Shown here in pieces: positions 32,776 to 44,858 of a stretch of 64,000 nucleotides of DNA. Made by a program: the position numbers and the translations under genes. The stretch lies in assembly GCA_026119935.1 (NCBI GenBank), contig JALRMH010000067.1:93808-157807 (forward strand), written 5' to 3'. Source of the DNA: Endothia cerciana. Taxonomy: Eukaryota > Ascomycota > Sordariomycetes > Diaporthales > Cryphonectriaceae. Below the pieces are notes generated by a model, which worked only from the letters and a program-made list of their open reading frames with translations, was not told where the DNA came from and ran no database searches. Within the stretch, counting starts at the first letter, position 1; each line of letters opens with the position of its first letter.

Positions 32776-35532
32776 TGTTGCTGTGGTAAAGAGTACTGAA
32801 CGAGTGTTTCGAAAGGAGGGTAAAAGACCGGTGAGGCTGCGACGAGATCACCAGATTGCTTGGCGTCGGCAACCAGGTAGACAGTGGTGGCAAGATTGTG
32901 TACAGTTGAAGGAAGTGAACTGTATGAACACGTCGAGTCAAATTGACTTGGCAATCGGTCACTGGTTGAATGATTGACTCGACGAAGGCAGAGGCTGCAG
33001 GCTGGTCAGTGTATTGCTGGAGAGTCGAGGTCGTGACGAGGACAGCTGTAGCTTTTGGAAACGCGACGACTTGACAGATGCGCAGGCAGCATTCCAGGGC
33101 TTTCAGTGCCAAACGGGGCGATAGACAGGGGCTGTACCCCCCCAGATTCCCGGACCCACAGGTGTCAAGGGAGCTCTATAAAGGGGCCTCCCAGGGATCC
33201 GCGGGAGGTCAGGTGGGACTAGAATGGCCTGCTCACCAATCACACCTCCGCAAGGCCAGCACGAGTAGCCCGGTAGGCCTAGCCTTACCACGGCCAATCT
33301 CCTCAAAAGATGAAATTGAGACTTTTCCTTCAGGACACCTGACCTCTCTCTGAAACCCCTTTTTATTTTTATTTTATTTCCGTAGGCAGTGCTTCATTCC
33401 GTCCTGCCCTTGTCAAACCACCTGTCCGGCTTACTCATAACTGCTTAAAGGGAGTACCAGCAATACTGTCAACCTAGACAGAAGGTATCAGCCCACCCGC
33501 CCCGCAACTACATCAAATGATAGCCTCGAGTAGGTAGGTGTTGTCCATGTATAGGACAACAGATCCGAGGTACGCCCGTTTCTGGCTTCTGGAACATCAT
33601 GGCCATGCTTATTCTGGCTTGGCTGTCAGAACTTTATTTCTCGTACATATTCCCATCTGCGCAGGAGCAAGCGCCTTCCGGTACGATGCTGCTCGTCTTG
33701 CAAAGGCCTCCTGTAATACGAGACACGCCAACCACACCAAGCCGTCTTGTACGAGGTCACGATGCAAAGACCTGGCCATTCCCCTCCGTGGACACCGTCA
33801 TCGAGACACACGGGTCTTATTGTACATATGGATGTTTTAGCATAGCGCCATGTAGATTGCACCCACGTGACGCGGCTCCCCCCCCCCCCCCACACCCGAT
33901 ATACAGACAAAACCCCCTTGCCTCAGATCGCCTACCAGGAGGCGAGGCGGCCCCGTGGTTCTATTTTAGGACTCTCGGCTTCCCCTCCCGGGCGGGCCCT
34001 GCCGACCCTCCATCTCCGGGACCCTGGACTTTCGTGCCGCTGGGGTGCGGAACGTCACCCCCTACCTAAGTCTCCGGCGCGGGTCGACATCTGCTCTCCT
34101 CTGGGCTCGCCGTTCCGCGTCATTTTGGCTGCACGGGAATATGTGTATACACTTCGACGTTGTTACATTGTCTTCTTCACGGTCAATCTTTATGCGTCGG
34201 CCAGACACATGCACGGCTGGAGGTGACCGCGAGGTGGACGTCTGCAAGATGAAGCAAGCGGAAATCCTCCGCGCAGGGGTGAGGAGTAAGGAAAATGGTT
34301 GTCATTATCATCATTTCTAAAGTCCATACAGGTCGTGCAATCGTTACTTCGCTTTTGTCTTCTTCCGTCCACCCGTGGCTTCTGTTGCCAGCGAGAGACC
34401 GTCGGCCTGAGTCACCCCCCATCAGCTGATCTTCCGTCCACCGGCCGGGCGGCACTGGTCACCCCCGTGCCCACCCGTTGCGAGCACTCCAAGCATCCTC
34501 ATGATTGCGACTACCAAGATATCACATCAGCTCCAACGCCTCGTGAGTGAACAGCAGGGCAAAGGTATAACAGGAATCCAAGAGGCTCATGAGTCGAATG
34601 CAGTCGTTAGGGAAGGCAGGTTTTCTTGAAAATAGCTCCGCCCCATCTGTGGTAGCCAAAGAGAAAAGTAGAATCCAGCACAGGCGCAATGCTTCTTCCC
34701 CTGCAATCTCGCCCAAGAGAACGTTGAGAAAAGAAAAGCCAGGTCTATCTTTCCTCCCGGTTTTGAGACCCTTATAGGTCTCATTTTTCTTTTCCCAATG
34801 CTTTTTTATTTTTTAATTTTTTTGATCGCAATGGATCCTCCGCCAGGTCCGAGATCTAGATTGCCCCAAGATCGTGTGCAGGGTATGTTCTTTCATCCAG
34901 GGAAAAGCGGCCAACACAAGACGGCCCCTCGTGGCCGGTCTGCGTATAGCCAAGCAGGTCATCAATCATATCTTTGGTAGGTCGAGAAAGGGAAGGAAGG
35001 GGTGAAGATTTTGAGCTCGAGAGATTCGATATCTCTGAATATTCAGAATGCCGCGGTGTTCGATTGATCGAATGGTTCGTCTCTTTTGAGTCATAAGTCG
35101 TTGATGTCGTCAAAGCCAGGCCCGATGCAAAGTTTTCTCTTTTTTGGTGTTTTTATGGTCGTCATGAGCTAGAAGGTACGAATGATGGTCATGAAGATAT
35201 TGATGAAAGTCAGTCCATGTGCGGAAGGACTTTGGTGAAAATGACGCTGTGAAGCCTTCATAGTTTAGGTCGTAAAAGCAAAAATTCCGGGAATCCCCTT
35301 CGTCACGTATACTCGTTCATCAGGTCCTCCTTCGGTCTCGGTCCTGGTCTAGCTGGGTTGCCCCTAGCCAGAAGCGAAGATCGTCCAGCTCCGGACCGAG
35401 CAAGAGGTTGCGCCTCATGCCACGTGGTCTGAGGCCGGCTGTGACCTGATCTGCGTCGTGGCATTACGGGGGGGCGCCCCTCGCCACCCACATGCCCTCT
35501 GTAGTAGGGCTGTGGAGGCTGTTTGGCCCGTC
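32776..35532. other. 2.8-kb intergenic stretch
   Basis: Includes the MPG1 promoter side (32776-33300) and AT-richer sequence at 33360-35300. A C14 run lies at 33878-33891. The short frames here lack coding composition. No RNA gene recognised. Confidence 0.5.
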
Positions 35533-35901
35533 TCAGTCGTAGGATGCGGTGGAGCTGCCCGATGAGTGGTGGCCAGATCGACCTCTGCGCCCATGGTGCG
35601 AGGGGGTCGACGTGTGGCGGCTGCTCTTCCTGTGCTTGCGGTTCGATTCGTCTGCCGGTAGACCCTGGACGATCCCGTTGCGGGCCAGCATGCCACCATT
35701 GACGCTGAAGTTCCTGCACACCATAAAGGCGCGCATGGCAGCGTTCTCACGCGCCAGCTCGTCCGTCTGGTAGGCCAGATCGGTCTGGTACTCGCGGCCG
35801 TTGACCAGAACTAGGCAGGTGTAGCCGGAGGGCTCTCGGTAGCATTCGTATGTTGGCTCGGTCCATCCACGTCGCTGGCAGAGGCCTGCGAACACCTGCA
35901 T
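35533..35901 (-). CDS. Small double-stranded-RNA-binding-domain-like protein (possibly missing a 5' exon)
   Basis: A 122-residue frame on the minus strand. The first 70 residues follow the dsRBD pattern: a helix with FAGLCQRRGW, the EPTYECYREPSGYTCLVLV strands, a third strand NGREYQTDLAY, then the terminal helix ELARENAAMRAFMVCRN. The remainder is a His/Ser/Arg-rich tail (KHRKSSRHTSTPSHHGRRGR). The frame stays open upstream of the first ATG, through a short stretch reading KWL, so an upstream exon is possible. Stand-alone single-dsRBD proteins of this size exist in filamentous fungi, but their role is not settled. Fold-level assignment is by eye. Confidence 0.6.
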   Translation of the reverse strand: MQVFAGLCQRRGWTEPTYECYREPSGYTCLVLVNGREYQTDLAYQTDELARENAAMRAFMVCRNFSVNGGMLARNGIVQGLPADESNRKHRKSSRHTSTPSHHGRRGRSGHHSSGSSTASYD

Positions 35902-38900
35902 TAGCCATTTGTCTCCTGGGTATGAACAGCTTGCCGCCCTCTAGGTGCCCAATCGATCTGCTCTTGCCCCTGAGAGCGGCCCCCCCCCCCTGCCGTATGT
36001 GCCTTCACGTCACGCCGCCTGCCTGCCTTCCACCGTGAACGCATGCCCATGCCGACAGGTGCTGGAGCGCATGTGAGGCGGACGGATGACGCGAGGAAAG
36101 CTGCATGACAACCCAAGCATGCACAACATCCAGCCCTATAACGAGCAACGGCAGATGAGATGCGCAGCAAAAAACCCCCCCCCCCCCCAAAAAAACCAAA
36201 AAAAACCAAAAAAAAACCACCAAGTGACCACTTTCCCGCGCTCAGATCCAGAGATGGCGGACCGGGGTGCCATTCAGCCCCCTGTGGGGAGCAGCAGAAC
36301 TGGAAGCAGGAACAAGACGTGGCACACACACATCCGCACATCTGGCGATGCAGGGATCTTTCAATCTAGATGGACAGATGTCTCGTGCCTCCCACGAATT
36401 CTTATCCGCACCTCCACTAGGACGGGGCAGGGACGACGACGGCAGAATGCATTCGCAGAGGGGCCATTGAGCTGCAGAAGGTATGGCAATTGGGTTCCCC
36501 TCCCCCCCCCCTCCCCCTTTTCCTGTTTTTCCTTCTTCTGTTCAAATCCAACTTACTGTCAAGGTACTGCATATAGAATCCACCGGCATATTTGTGGGCT
36601 TGGGCCGCCATGGCTTGTGATACACGACTGAGGTGTCTTCGGTGACAAGAGACGAGTCCGTAAGCCGGCAGGCTAAAAGTGGAACACAAAAAACGTCGTC
36701 CGGTGCCCCGGCGAGGTACTCCAATGCCGAACGCTGACGGCGATGTCAGAGGGGGAGACAGACGATGGGTCCTGCTGCAGGATCGGGAGTGATGCAGTCG
36801 AGCCCAACCTAAGGTCCGATCTGGGAAAAACTAAGCACACCGAGGTGGTAGGTAGGGCAGAGATGCTGATGCCGAATGCGGACAGGAGATGACTTGGGAC
36901 GCCTTCGTGGCTTCTTCCTGGGGCTTGTCTGACTTTCTCCTCTAGGACAACAATGGGCTGAGAATAGGACAGGGTCAAGGAATCGTCCGATGGTGAGAGA
37001 GGGTGTTGAAGACGAGGCGGGTATGCTGCTACGCGTTTCCAGGGCTTGGGGTGCAGGAGAAGACGAGCCAGCAACGGCGAGACATGTGTGCTTTATTGCA
37101 GAAAATCTGATCGCGGTGCGGGGCTTTGCTTGGATACAGACCCAATTCATCATCAGGAAAGGAAATACCGGCGGGAAAGTAGATGCCAGGATGGCATGGG
37201 TTTGGAGGCAAGGAAGCAGAAGGGTTTCGACAGAATGCAGGTCGAAGTTGCGGCTCTCAGAGTGTGACCCATCTTGATGTGCTGGCGTGCGTCGTCGCCA
37301 GTTGATAGAGGACGCCGCGACTAGGAAGCTCCACCAAGGTACATGTGGGTGGCCATAGAATGCAGACAAGGAAGGGAATAGAAGGAAGAGAAACACCGAG
37401 GGTACAAGGGACAGGACCCATACGGGTAGCGTGTACAAGAGCATGCGGGAGACTAGGGGACCACAAGGAGGTCGACCTCTTGAGGACGGCCATCGGCCTC
37501 GAGCTTGGCGATAACAGGATCCCCAGTTCGATCTCACTGGTGTACGTATCCTCCTCGAGACAGGGGAAGCCGGGTGAGCACGGTGACCGCAACTCTGCCC
37601 ACGACCGGGACCATGAACTGCGACCGGGGCGGGACCCAGGAGACCTTTGGGCCTGGCCCGGATATCGTATGAGGTATATCGACAGGCATAGGCACAGCCG
37701 TGGTACCAGCATGCCGACGTTGCCCTCTCTGGCGGTTCGGTATTCGATGGGGGCAGACTCGACCGAGCAGGGCCCTATGCTGGGTAACAAGCCGCAGTGT
37801 AATGCATACCGAGAGAGGGAGCGTGGTGTGGCGAATAACCCCATGCTGGACCCGGCCGATGTGCGAGCCAACCTGAACTGCAGGAGACTTTGCGAATTGA
37901 GGGGCCGGCGAGACGAGGTCCTGTCGAAGGGGATGGCCTTTACATGGTCCCCCCAAGTCGACCTACCAGTGAGATTGGGCGCCAAAGCCAGATCGGGCGA
38001 TACTGAAGGAAGGGATATGCCCGCTCCCGAACCCCCATCGCAAGGTCCTCGAGATAGGCGCGTCAAAAGGGCCGGAACACGGTCCTCTTCCTGTGTTGGG
38101 GAGGGGGGAGTCATGTCTCCCTCGCTGCCGGCTGTGCGCGAGAGCCAGACGGCGAGACGCTGCGGACACAAGCCTGGAAAATCTTCGTAGGCCAGGTCAG
38201 GACATTGGCGTTACGCCGCGCAAATCATATCTCAAGTTCGGGAGAGCGGGCGAATCCAGTTTTGATATTCGCCCGTCAGCAGCTTATTGATACATCTGCG
38301 GCCCCGGCAGAATGCTACTCGATCAAGTATGGCGTGACGTCGGCCGTCAATTTTCCGCGTTTGTTCCAGAAGCAGGTTACTTACTTACTGCTAGGGCTGG
38401 AATATTGAACAGGCCGATGCCGTCTAAGGTATAGACTCGATGGCTGAAATGGGCGTCATGTCCGGATCGATCGTGAGGGCGGTTCCCGCCTCATGCTACC
38501 TGTGAGAGGTTGTAGCCCATGGGGCCCAAGGCTGTCCAGGCCGACCCCTTGAGGAGCTACGAGCTGATTGGCATGACGGAACCGCTGTCGCGAGGCGGCA
38601 GATGGTGATGGTGAGAGGGCATCGAAATAATAGTTCGGGGCATGGACGAATCGACCCCAGATACCAGGGAACAGGAGCCGAGATTTGTGTGGGGACCCGA
38701 TGGCCGCACTTGCAGGGCAGCGACCACAGCAGTGGACAGCGGCCTTGCCCAGAAAGCATGGAAACACCGGTGTAGTCCGCACACGAGGACGTGTTGTTAC
38801 CAAATAGCAACAGCAGGGTAGTGCGGGATGACTGGCGGCCCCTAGAACGCAGTCTCGGACCAGAGGGCTCGGATTCCGCACGAGGGACAGAGAGCCGGCG

Positions 38901-39711
38901 CCTGTCTCATGACGAGTCCAGGTCGTGGCAGGCTACTATAGCAGGGAGCAACCGGGCGAGGCTACAGAGGGGATACATCGAGGAAGCAGCCCAGGCCGTG
39001 CGAGGGCGGCGGCGCGGGCCTGGAACGAGAAGACTTATCGACATCGCAAAAGTGACGGGTTTGTACTCCGCAACAGAGTACGGACGAGAAGATGTCGAGC
39101 TAACAAAAGAGCCACTATGGCCCACGGGCAGCTGGATGGCGTTATTTCTTTATTTTTTATTATTATTTTTTATTTAAATTTTCAGAATTTTCTCCTTCTT
39201 TCTCTTTCATTAATTCCTCGGAGTCGGTGAGGCGATTTGGGGGGGGGGGAGACATGAGATGCATGGAGAGTGACCGAGACTGGCAGACCCTGGTATGGGC
39301 GTGCAGAAATGGGGGGCCACTCTAACGCAGTCGAGCGGCCGGAGTTAATAGGTGACGAGTCGTCCTGGGTGGAGGGGGCCACGGCTGTAGCAGAGCTTTC
39401 AAGTCCCGTACATAGGGTGCCCGTCCCGGTACCTCCTCGGTAAGGTTAGGATGGGATAATCAGGCCTTACCACTCATGCAGCGATGAGCTGGCAATGCGC
39501 CTTGGAGATTAAAAATCTGACATCTTGTGCCGTCCAACAGACAGCCCAGGTACTCTTCCCCTCCCCCCCCCCCCGTCACCAGCCCTTGATCAGGACCAGA
39601 CAGCCGATATACCTCCGGGGCTCGAGACCGGATGCGATTGACCAGGGCCACTTACGAGACGAGGTGAGGTGTACGGTGTGTACACTATCCTCCCCTGCCC
39701 TGCGCAAGCTC

Positions 39712-39714
<3 letters not shown>

Positions 39715-39743
<29 letters not shown>

Positions 39744-39753
39744 GCTGCCGCTG
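39715..39753. repeat. (CTG)9 followed by alternating CCG/CTG triplets
   Basis: Nine perfect CTG units, then CCG CTG CCG CTG, ending twelve bases before the CAGG array. Confidence 0.9.
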
Positions 39754-39765
39754 CCATAGCATGTA

Positions 39766-39781
39766 CAGGCAGGCAGGCAAG

Positions 39782-39849
<68 letters not shown>

Positions 39850-39850
39850 C
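39766..39850. repeat. (CAGG)21 tetranucleotide array
   Basis: 85 bp of CAGG units with one imperfect unit (CAAG at 39778-39781). It reads as CCTG on the complementary strand. It is the longest simple repeat of the window apart from the terminal G run. Confidence 0.95.
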
Positions 39851-41550
39851 CCGCCCGGCAGCGGGTGGACGAATGCAACGGTTGCAAGACAAAGAGGCCC
39901 AGGCCCCGGGCTGGGGCTGGGGCTGGCTGTCAGGGCAGGGTCAGGACAAATGGGCAGATCGGACCCAGATCGACAGCCGAACCTGTGGAGCGCCCAGATG
40001 GCCTCGACGAACGAGACGGGTCCGAGAGGAGGGGTTCGAGTGTACCATGTAGGTACCGCATTCCGCACATGATGCAAGACAGGGCGTGGGCCGGGGCAGG
40101 CTGTACTATGACAGTTAGAAGAGGTCCAGATGCAAACCGGACGGTCAATTGGGGCGTAGGGTTGTGGATTGGGTTGCGAATGTGAGTCAATTGGGCCGCA
40201 GAGGACGTCGGAGGATGACCATGATGACCGTCTGACTGACGGGAGGGATATGATGCTCACGATGGATGGGGGAGGGAGATGGACTGAGGCTGGGACAGGA
40301 AGGTCCGAGGTACCATGTACCGAGCTACAACCCTGGGAGGGGGGGACTCCTCATGTTGGCCCGGGCGGTGATATTCCGTCAGGGGTTGCTATAGTACTTA
40401 CTGGTGGGTGTGGTGGTTGGTTGTTGTTTGTCTAGCATACTGTAGGAGGAGAGGGAGGTAAGGTCCATGGGGGGAGGGGACCCCTGGAGCCTCCCAAACC
40501 CCGCCATCACCCATCATTGATACACCAGATGCTTATTTTGACGCGGTCAATATCTTTAGTCCTTCTGCACTTCATTTCCCGAAGCGCGCGCCTCAGTCGC
40601 GTAGTCATGGCCCACCATGGTCGTGGTCTTCTACAGTAGGCGTGACGAGCGTGATGAGGTGCTGCTGCTACCCGTTGCGCAACCAAAGGACTCGACCCAT
40701 CCTGGGACGTCGGAACACAGCAGAAGGGGGGTCGAGGACGGGGGGGACAGTGTCAGAAACAAGGCCGACCAATCCGTGGCCCAAATAGAAAGAAGAAAGA
40801 AGAAAGAAAAAAAAACCACCTAAAAGACGGGGTGTCTTGTTGCATGCCGTACCCGTTACTCCGTGACCCGTACTCCTCTGCCACAGATCTTGTCGACAGT
40901 GACACCGAGGCGTACTGACTTGCCCCTCCTGCGTGCTGCCCTCCCTCTCCCCTCCCCTCACCCTCCTCGCCTCCCCTCGACCAGCCCCAGCCCCTCCATT
41001 CCATTGCATACCACCCCCCCCCCCCTCTCTCATCCCATCCAAGTTTACCGCTTCGTTGCATTTGCAGCTCATGCACCTGCGGTCCAAGTCCACGTCAAGG
41101 TCTCGCTCCGACGTAACGTCATATTGCGTCCAGGTCCACGGATGGGACACTGGGGGACTCATCTGGGACTGCGACGCAACGCAGGGATACCAGCTCACTG
41201 GTAACTCGTCTGACCTGCACATGCACCCATGCCAATCTATCTGAACCCGCCGGGTAGACAGGAAAAGGGGGACCCGACTCAGGCCAGCACTTGTGGACCG
41301 GAAGGCCTTGGAAGCTCAGACGGCCTCCCCCAGTCACAAGCACCCGCGGCCAGTCCCTCGTGGGCTGGTCTCGCACCGGTGCGGGTGCGAGTGTGAGTGG
41401 GAATGGGTGGCACCTTGTCTGCCACGAGGCGCTCGACGAGGATCGAGACATCCATTACACGGCATGATGGTGGCCCGCTTCCACATTTCGTCTCAGATGC
41501 ATCTGAGTCAAAGAAAAGAAAAAAAAGAAAGAAAAAAAAGAAAAATTAAA

Positions 41551-41580
41551 CCACCACCACCACCACCACCACCACCACCA
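41551..41580. repeat. (CCA)10 microsatellite
   Basis: Ten perfect CCA units directly downstream of an A/G-rich run. Confidence 0.9.
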
Positions 41581-42764
41581 AAAACAAACAACCACGGTAT
41601 TGGTCACTACGCGAGCCCTCCTATGCCCCCGGCTCCCCTGAGCCCTCTGGCGGGCCCTCCCTTCCCCCCCCCCCCTTCGGGAGGAGCCACTGGGGAAAAT
41701 CATCTGATATCTGACCGCATAGTACGTACATGAAAACTCATGGACACGTCAACGAGAGGCCCGTTATTGCGGCCTGGTGGCATGTATTGTCAGAGGCGTT
41801 ATCATGTCCCTTAATTCGGGTGGCCCTAGGTAACAGACGCCATTTCGGAGATCTTCACTTCACGGTCTGTCCTTCCCCCTCATGTTCATGGATTGGGCGG
41901 GTGTTGCGCATCTGCAACATCTCGTCAGGGAATCTCATGCCGACCAAGGAAATCACTTCGGCATGTCGTCTTCTACAGCCCTCCTCGCCTATCACCCTCA
42001 GCGGTGCAGGTGTGACCCGCAGAATTCGAGCCCTCCCGTGTCCGAGATAGCGTGAGTGTGGCGTTCGTCCTTCGCCCCCGGCAAAGTCGAGCAGATCTCG
42101 ACGACACCGCTGCGGATCATGTCACGGTGTGAGTGGTAATGCAGCCCGCTGCCAGCACGCAGGGCAAGCAAGTGCGGGAGACGAGCCCCTTGGGGTTCCG
42201 GGGATTGGCGAGATTGACAGCTCTAGTCTCATGTACCTCACGTTCTGCCCATACTGGTCGGGCGCAGGCCGACTCAGCATCCATGGCCAGGCATGCCTGC
42301 CATCCCTCACCGGTAAGCGAGCAGACTGCCGAGCCAATCTTTCGGCTGGGAGAAAACGTGCTGCTGAGCTGGCATATCTTTGTACCATTGCCAAGCGACA
42401 TCCTACATACAGACCAGGAGCACGAGGACCGTCTGCTCACCCCCTATGCCCGTCATCGTTGCATGCTCCCACGCCGTGCCCATTGGCTACCAGCCCACCG
42501 CATCTTCCGAGAATGGCAAGTCGAGATACCTCCGTAGGCTCTTCCTCCGCGTGCTTCCCATGACCCGATGTCGTTGCCTTTCTCGCCACGTGACATCCGA
42601 GCTCGAGTCCGATATGCTGTGCCAGTGAAAGAGCACTACCGCGCAAACGTGGGATCTGGAACATCTCCAACCAGCCCTCCGACATCCTATACATAAGAGA
42701 CCTGCCATGCGAGCACGCGTCGGGGGGCGGCGAAGATACAGTACAACCTAGCTTAATGCGCGTA

Positions 42765-42765
<1 letters not shown>

Positions 42766-42807
<42 letters not shown>
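42766..42807. repeat. (TG)21 microsatellite
   Basis: Uninterrupted TG dinucleotides, 75 bp beyond the RAM1 stop codon on its 3' side. Confidence 0.95.
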
Positions 42808-42808
<1 letters not shown>

Positions 42809-42881
42809 TGGCAGCATGTCTCAGCCCCCGGGGCAAGGGCGGACGGGACAGAGCGCGGACGGGACCGGGGGGATGATAATT

Positions 42882-44858
42882 CTAGAACCCCTGCTTCGCG
42901 TCAAAGTAGGCCTTGATGTCCGTCACGCAACTGACGGGGACTGCATAGACCGGATGCAATGGCACGATGCGATCTTGCTCCTCAAAGACCTGCACTTCAT
43001 CGAGATATGGTGATACCGACCACGACGCAGGAGCGGCAGAAGCAGCGGCGGTGGCCTCGTCCATGTCGAGATCGACCTCAGCCCCTGCAGTGGCAGCCGC
43101 GGCAGTTCCTGGGGCCTCCTCGGTGGCCAGCTCCCACTTATGCTGTGCGGAGCTCAGGCCCGAAAGGACGTAACATGAGTGGTACGCATCCGACGGACTG
43201 CAACGGACAGAAGCGTCAGCGAGTCTCGGGACAAGACATCAAGTCCCCTGGAGGGGAAGAAAGAAAAAAAAAAAAAAAAAAAAGGCCGGGACCGCAGATA
43301 TGAATACGTACCGGCCAGGCTTGTCTCGCAGGCCACCGCGTTTGCTCAGGTCCTGACAACAACACATCGTGTAGCGAATCAGGCCTTCCCGGCTATACAA
43401 GCTCTGCTCGAGTAGTGGCAGCTTCCCTTTGCGACCAGGCTGGTCCGATGGTGACCCGGAGCCGCCGAGGGCGGCCTCGATCAGCGGCCAGCAGCCGCCG
43501 ACCCAATGGCTGTAACATCCATCCACAAGCTTGTTAGTGCGGCCAGAAAAGCCGCCCTCGGGGGCATACTGTCGCGAGGACAGCCAGGAGACCAGTCGTG
43601 GAACATTGAGATATCTAAGCACCACCAAGGCAGAAAGGGAGGTCTCGTCAGCATGCGTTGCTTCTTGTCAATCTTTGACTGGCCGAGGGCGGGGGGAGGG
43701 GCGGCGGAGAGGGCCGCATGTGGTCGCCTCTCTGGCTGCTTCCTCCTCATTTCTCGAGCTTCTTTGCTTACCTCGGGATGATGCGATCAGGAGGAGCAAG
43801 AATGGCGAGACAGCCTAGCGCGCAGAACGCATATGCACCATGTGCCTCAGCGTCCGGGTGAGCCGATATCCCTCCCTCAAAGGTTTGACCTGAGAGGTGG
43901 TGGTTAGTGACGGGCGTTCAGGGCCCGACGGAAGGACCTGGAAGGGACTTGGGGGGTACTTACACCTCTGGACGTAGTCGGCAAGCTTCGTAAACAGTGT
44001 GGGACGGTCGGGAGCCCAGGCCGGGGACTCGGGGGTGAGGTCCAGCGGAAGGTTCAAAAGGGAAACGATAACCGCTGCGCAGTACGCGCCCCTTCGGTGG
44101 AGTTTAGCAACGACAACACAGCACAGGAGGGGAAGCAGAGAGATTTGATCCGTAGATCATGCTCACCTCACATCGACCTCTCCGCCGGTGGCCATCTGGA
44201 ACCCCCCGCCGGGCTGCTTTAGGGTGCAGAGCCATTTCCACAGGGCTCGCCTGTCAACGACCTCGTAGACATCATCCCCGCCGACAAGAGCCAGGGCAAG
44301 CACGATTGCGTATGTGGTGGCCAGGTGGGACAGTTGACCGTTGCCACCTCCGAAGCCACCCGCCTCATTCTGCATGGACTGTGCCGTCTGGATCAAGCTC
44401 TCACGATAGGAGGAGACATCCTCGCCCAGCAGCCGGAGAGCGTTGAGGCACCAGTAGAGGAACCAGGGCCGGCTGGCATCTGCACCGACGAACAGGGCTG
44501 GCAATTGACCCAGTTGCTTGTGCAGGAATGCGATATGCTTCTTCCTGACGATGTGAGGCAGGCCATGTCCATTACATCCGTCGGGCCTGCCTCCCGACAG
44601 GTATGGCAGGCACAGCTCGACCGTCTCGTCCTGGACCCTGGACGTAGCCGTCACCAGGTCGTCCTTGACAGGAGGTTGTGATCTGAAGAGGTCAGGCACC
44701 ATGGCGGCAGGGTCTCGGTTGGTTGCGGTCTCGGCAGCCGTATCTTGCTGGGTCGGTCGCTGTTGTCTGCCGTTGGCCTGGAGGATGGAGGCGACGACAG
44801 CCCTTCCAGGAAAGATGACCCTATTTCGAGAGCCCGGTCTCTTTGTTTGGGATCTCAT
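42882..44858 (-). CDS. RAM1: Protein farnesyltransferase beta subunit
   Basis: Exons on the minus strand are 44167-44858, 43964-44091, 43772-43889, 43312-43614 and 42882-43197, all in frame, giving 518 residues from the ATG at 44858. A second ATG at 44702 in a GCCGCCATGG context would give 466 residues and starts MVPDLFRSQPPVKDDLVTAT, which looks more like the usual N-terminus. Prenyltransferase repeats are clear: RPWFLYWCLNALRLLGEDVS, NEAGGFGGGNGQLSHLATTY, EGGISAHPDAEAHGAYAFCA and APEGGFSGRTNKLVDGCYSH. Zinc ligands are visible as Asp and Cys in LVDGCYSHW (about residues 344 and 346) and His in DAYHSCY (about 420). With the alpha subunit it farnesylates CaaX proteins such as Ras and mating pheromone in the cytosol. 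A poly-A run of 20 sits in the last intron. Confidence 0.95.

Larger units (their letters stand above)
35902..42881. other. 7-kb gene-poor region rich in microsatellites and homopolymers
   Basis: No gene could be supported from here to the 3' end of RAM1. It contains C14 (36175-36188) followed by an A/C-rich run, G11 near 39239-39249, C12 near 39563-39574, CTG and CAGG arrays, a CCA array and a TG array. A stretch at 37454-38171 is open on both strands and has coding-like fragments on the minus strand (see findings). The base composition stays GC-rich, so it does not look like RIP-degraded transposon DNA. Confidence 0.5.

Noticed and set aside
42117..42563. Overlapping frames of 107-144 codons on both strands
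   Set aside because: Composition is not coding-like and no splice or family motif is seen; open by chance in GC-rich DNA.
35902..42881. RIP-mutated transposon graveyard
   Set aside because: The region is not AT-rich and I saw no terminal repeats, reverse-transcriptase or transposase motifs.
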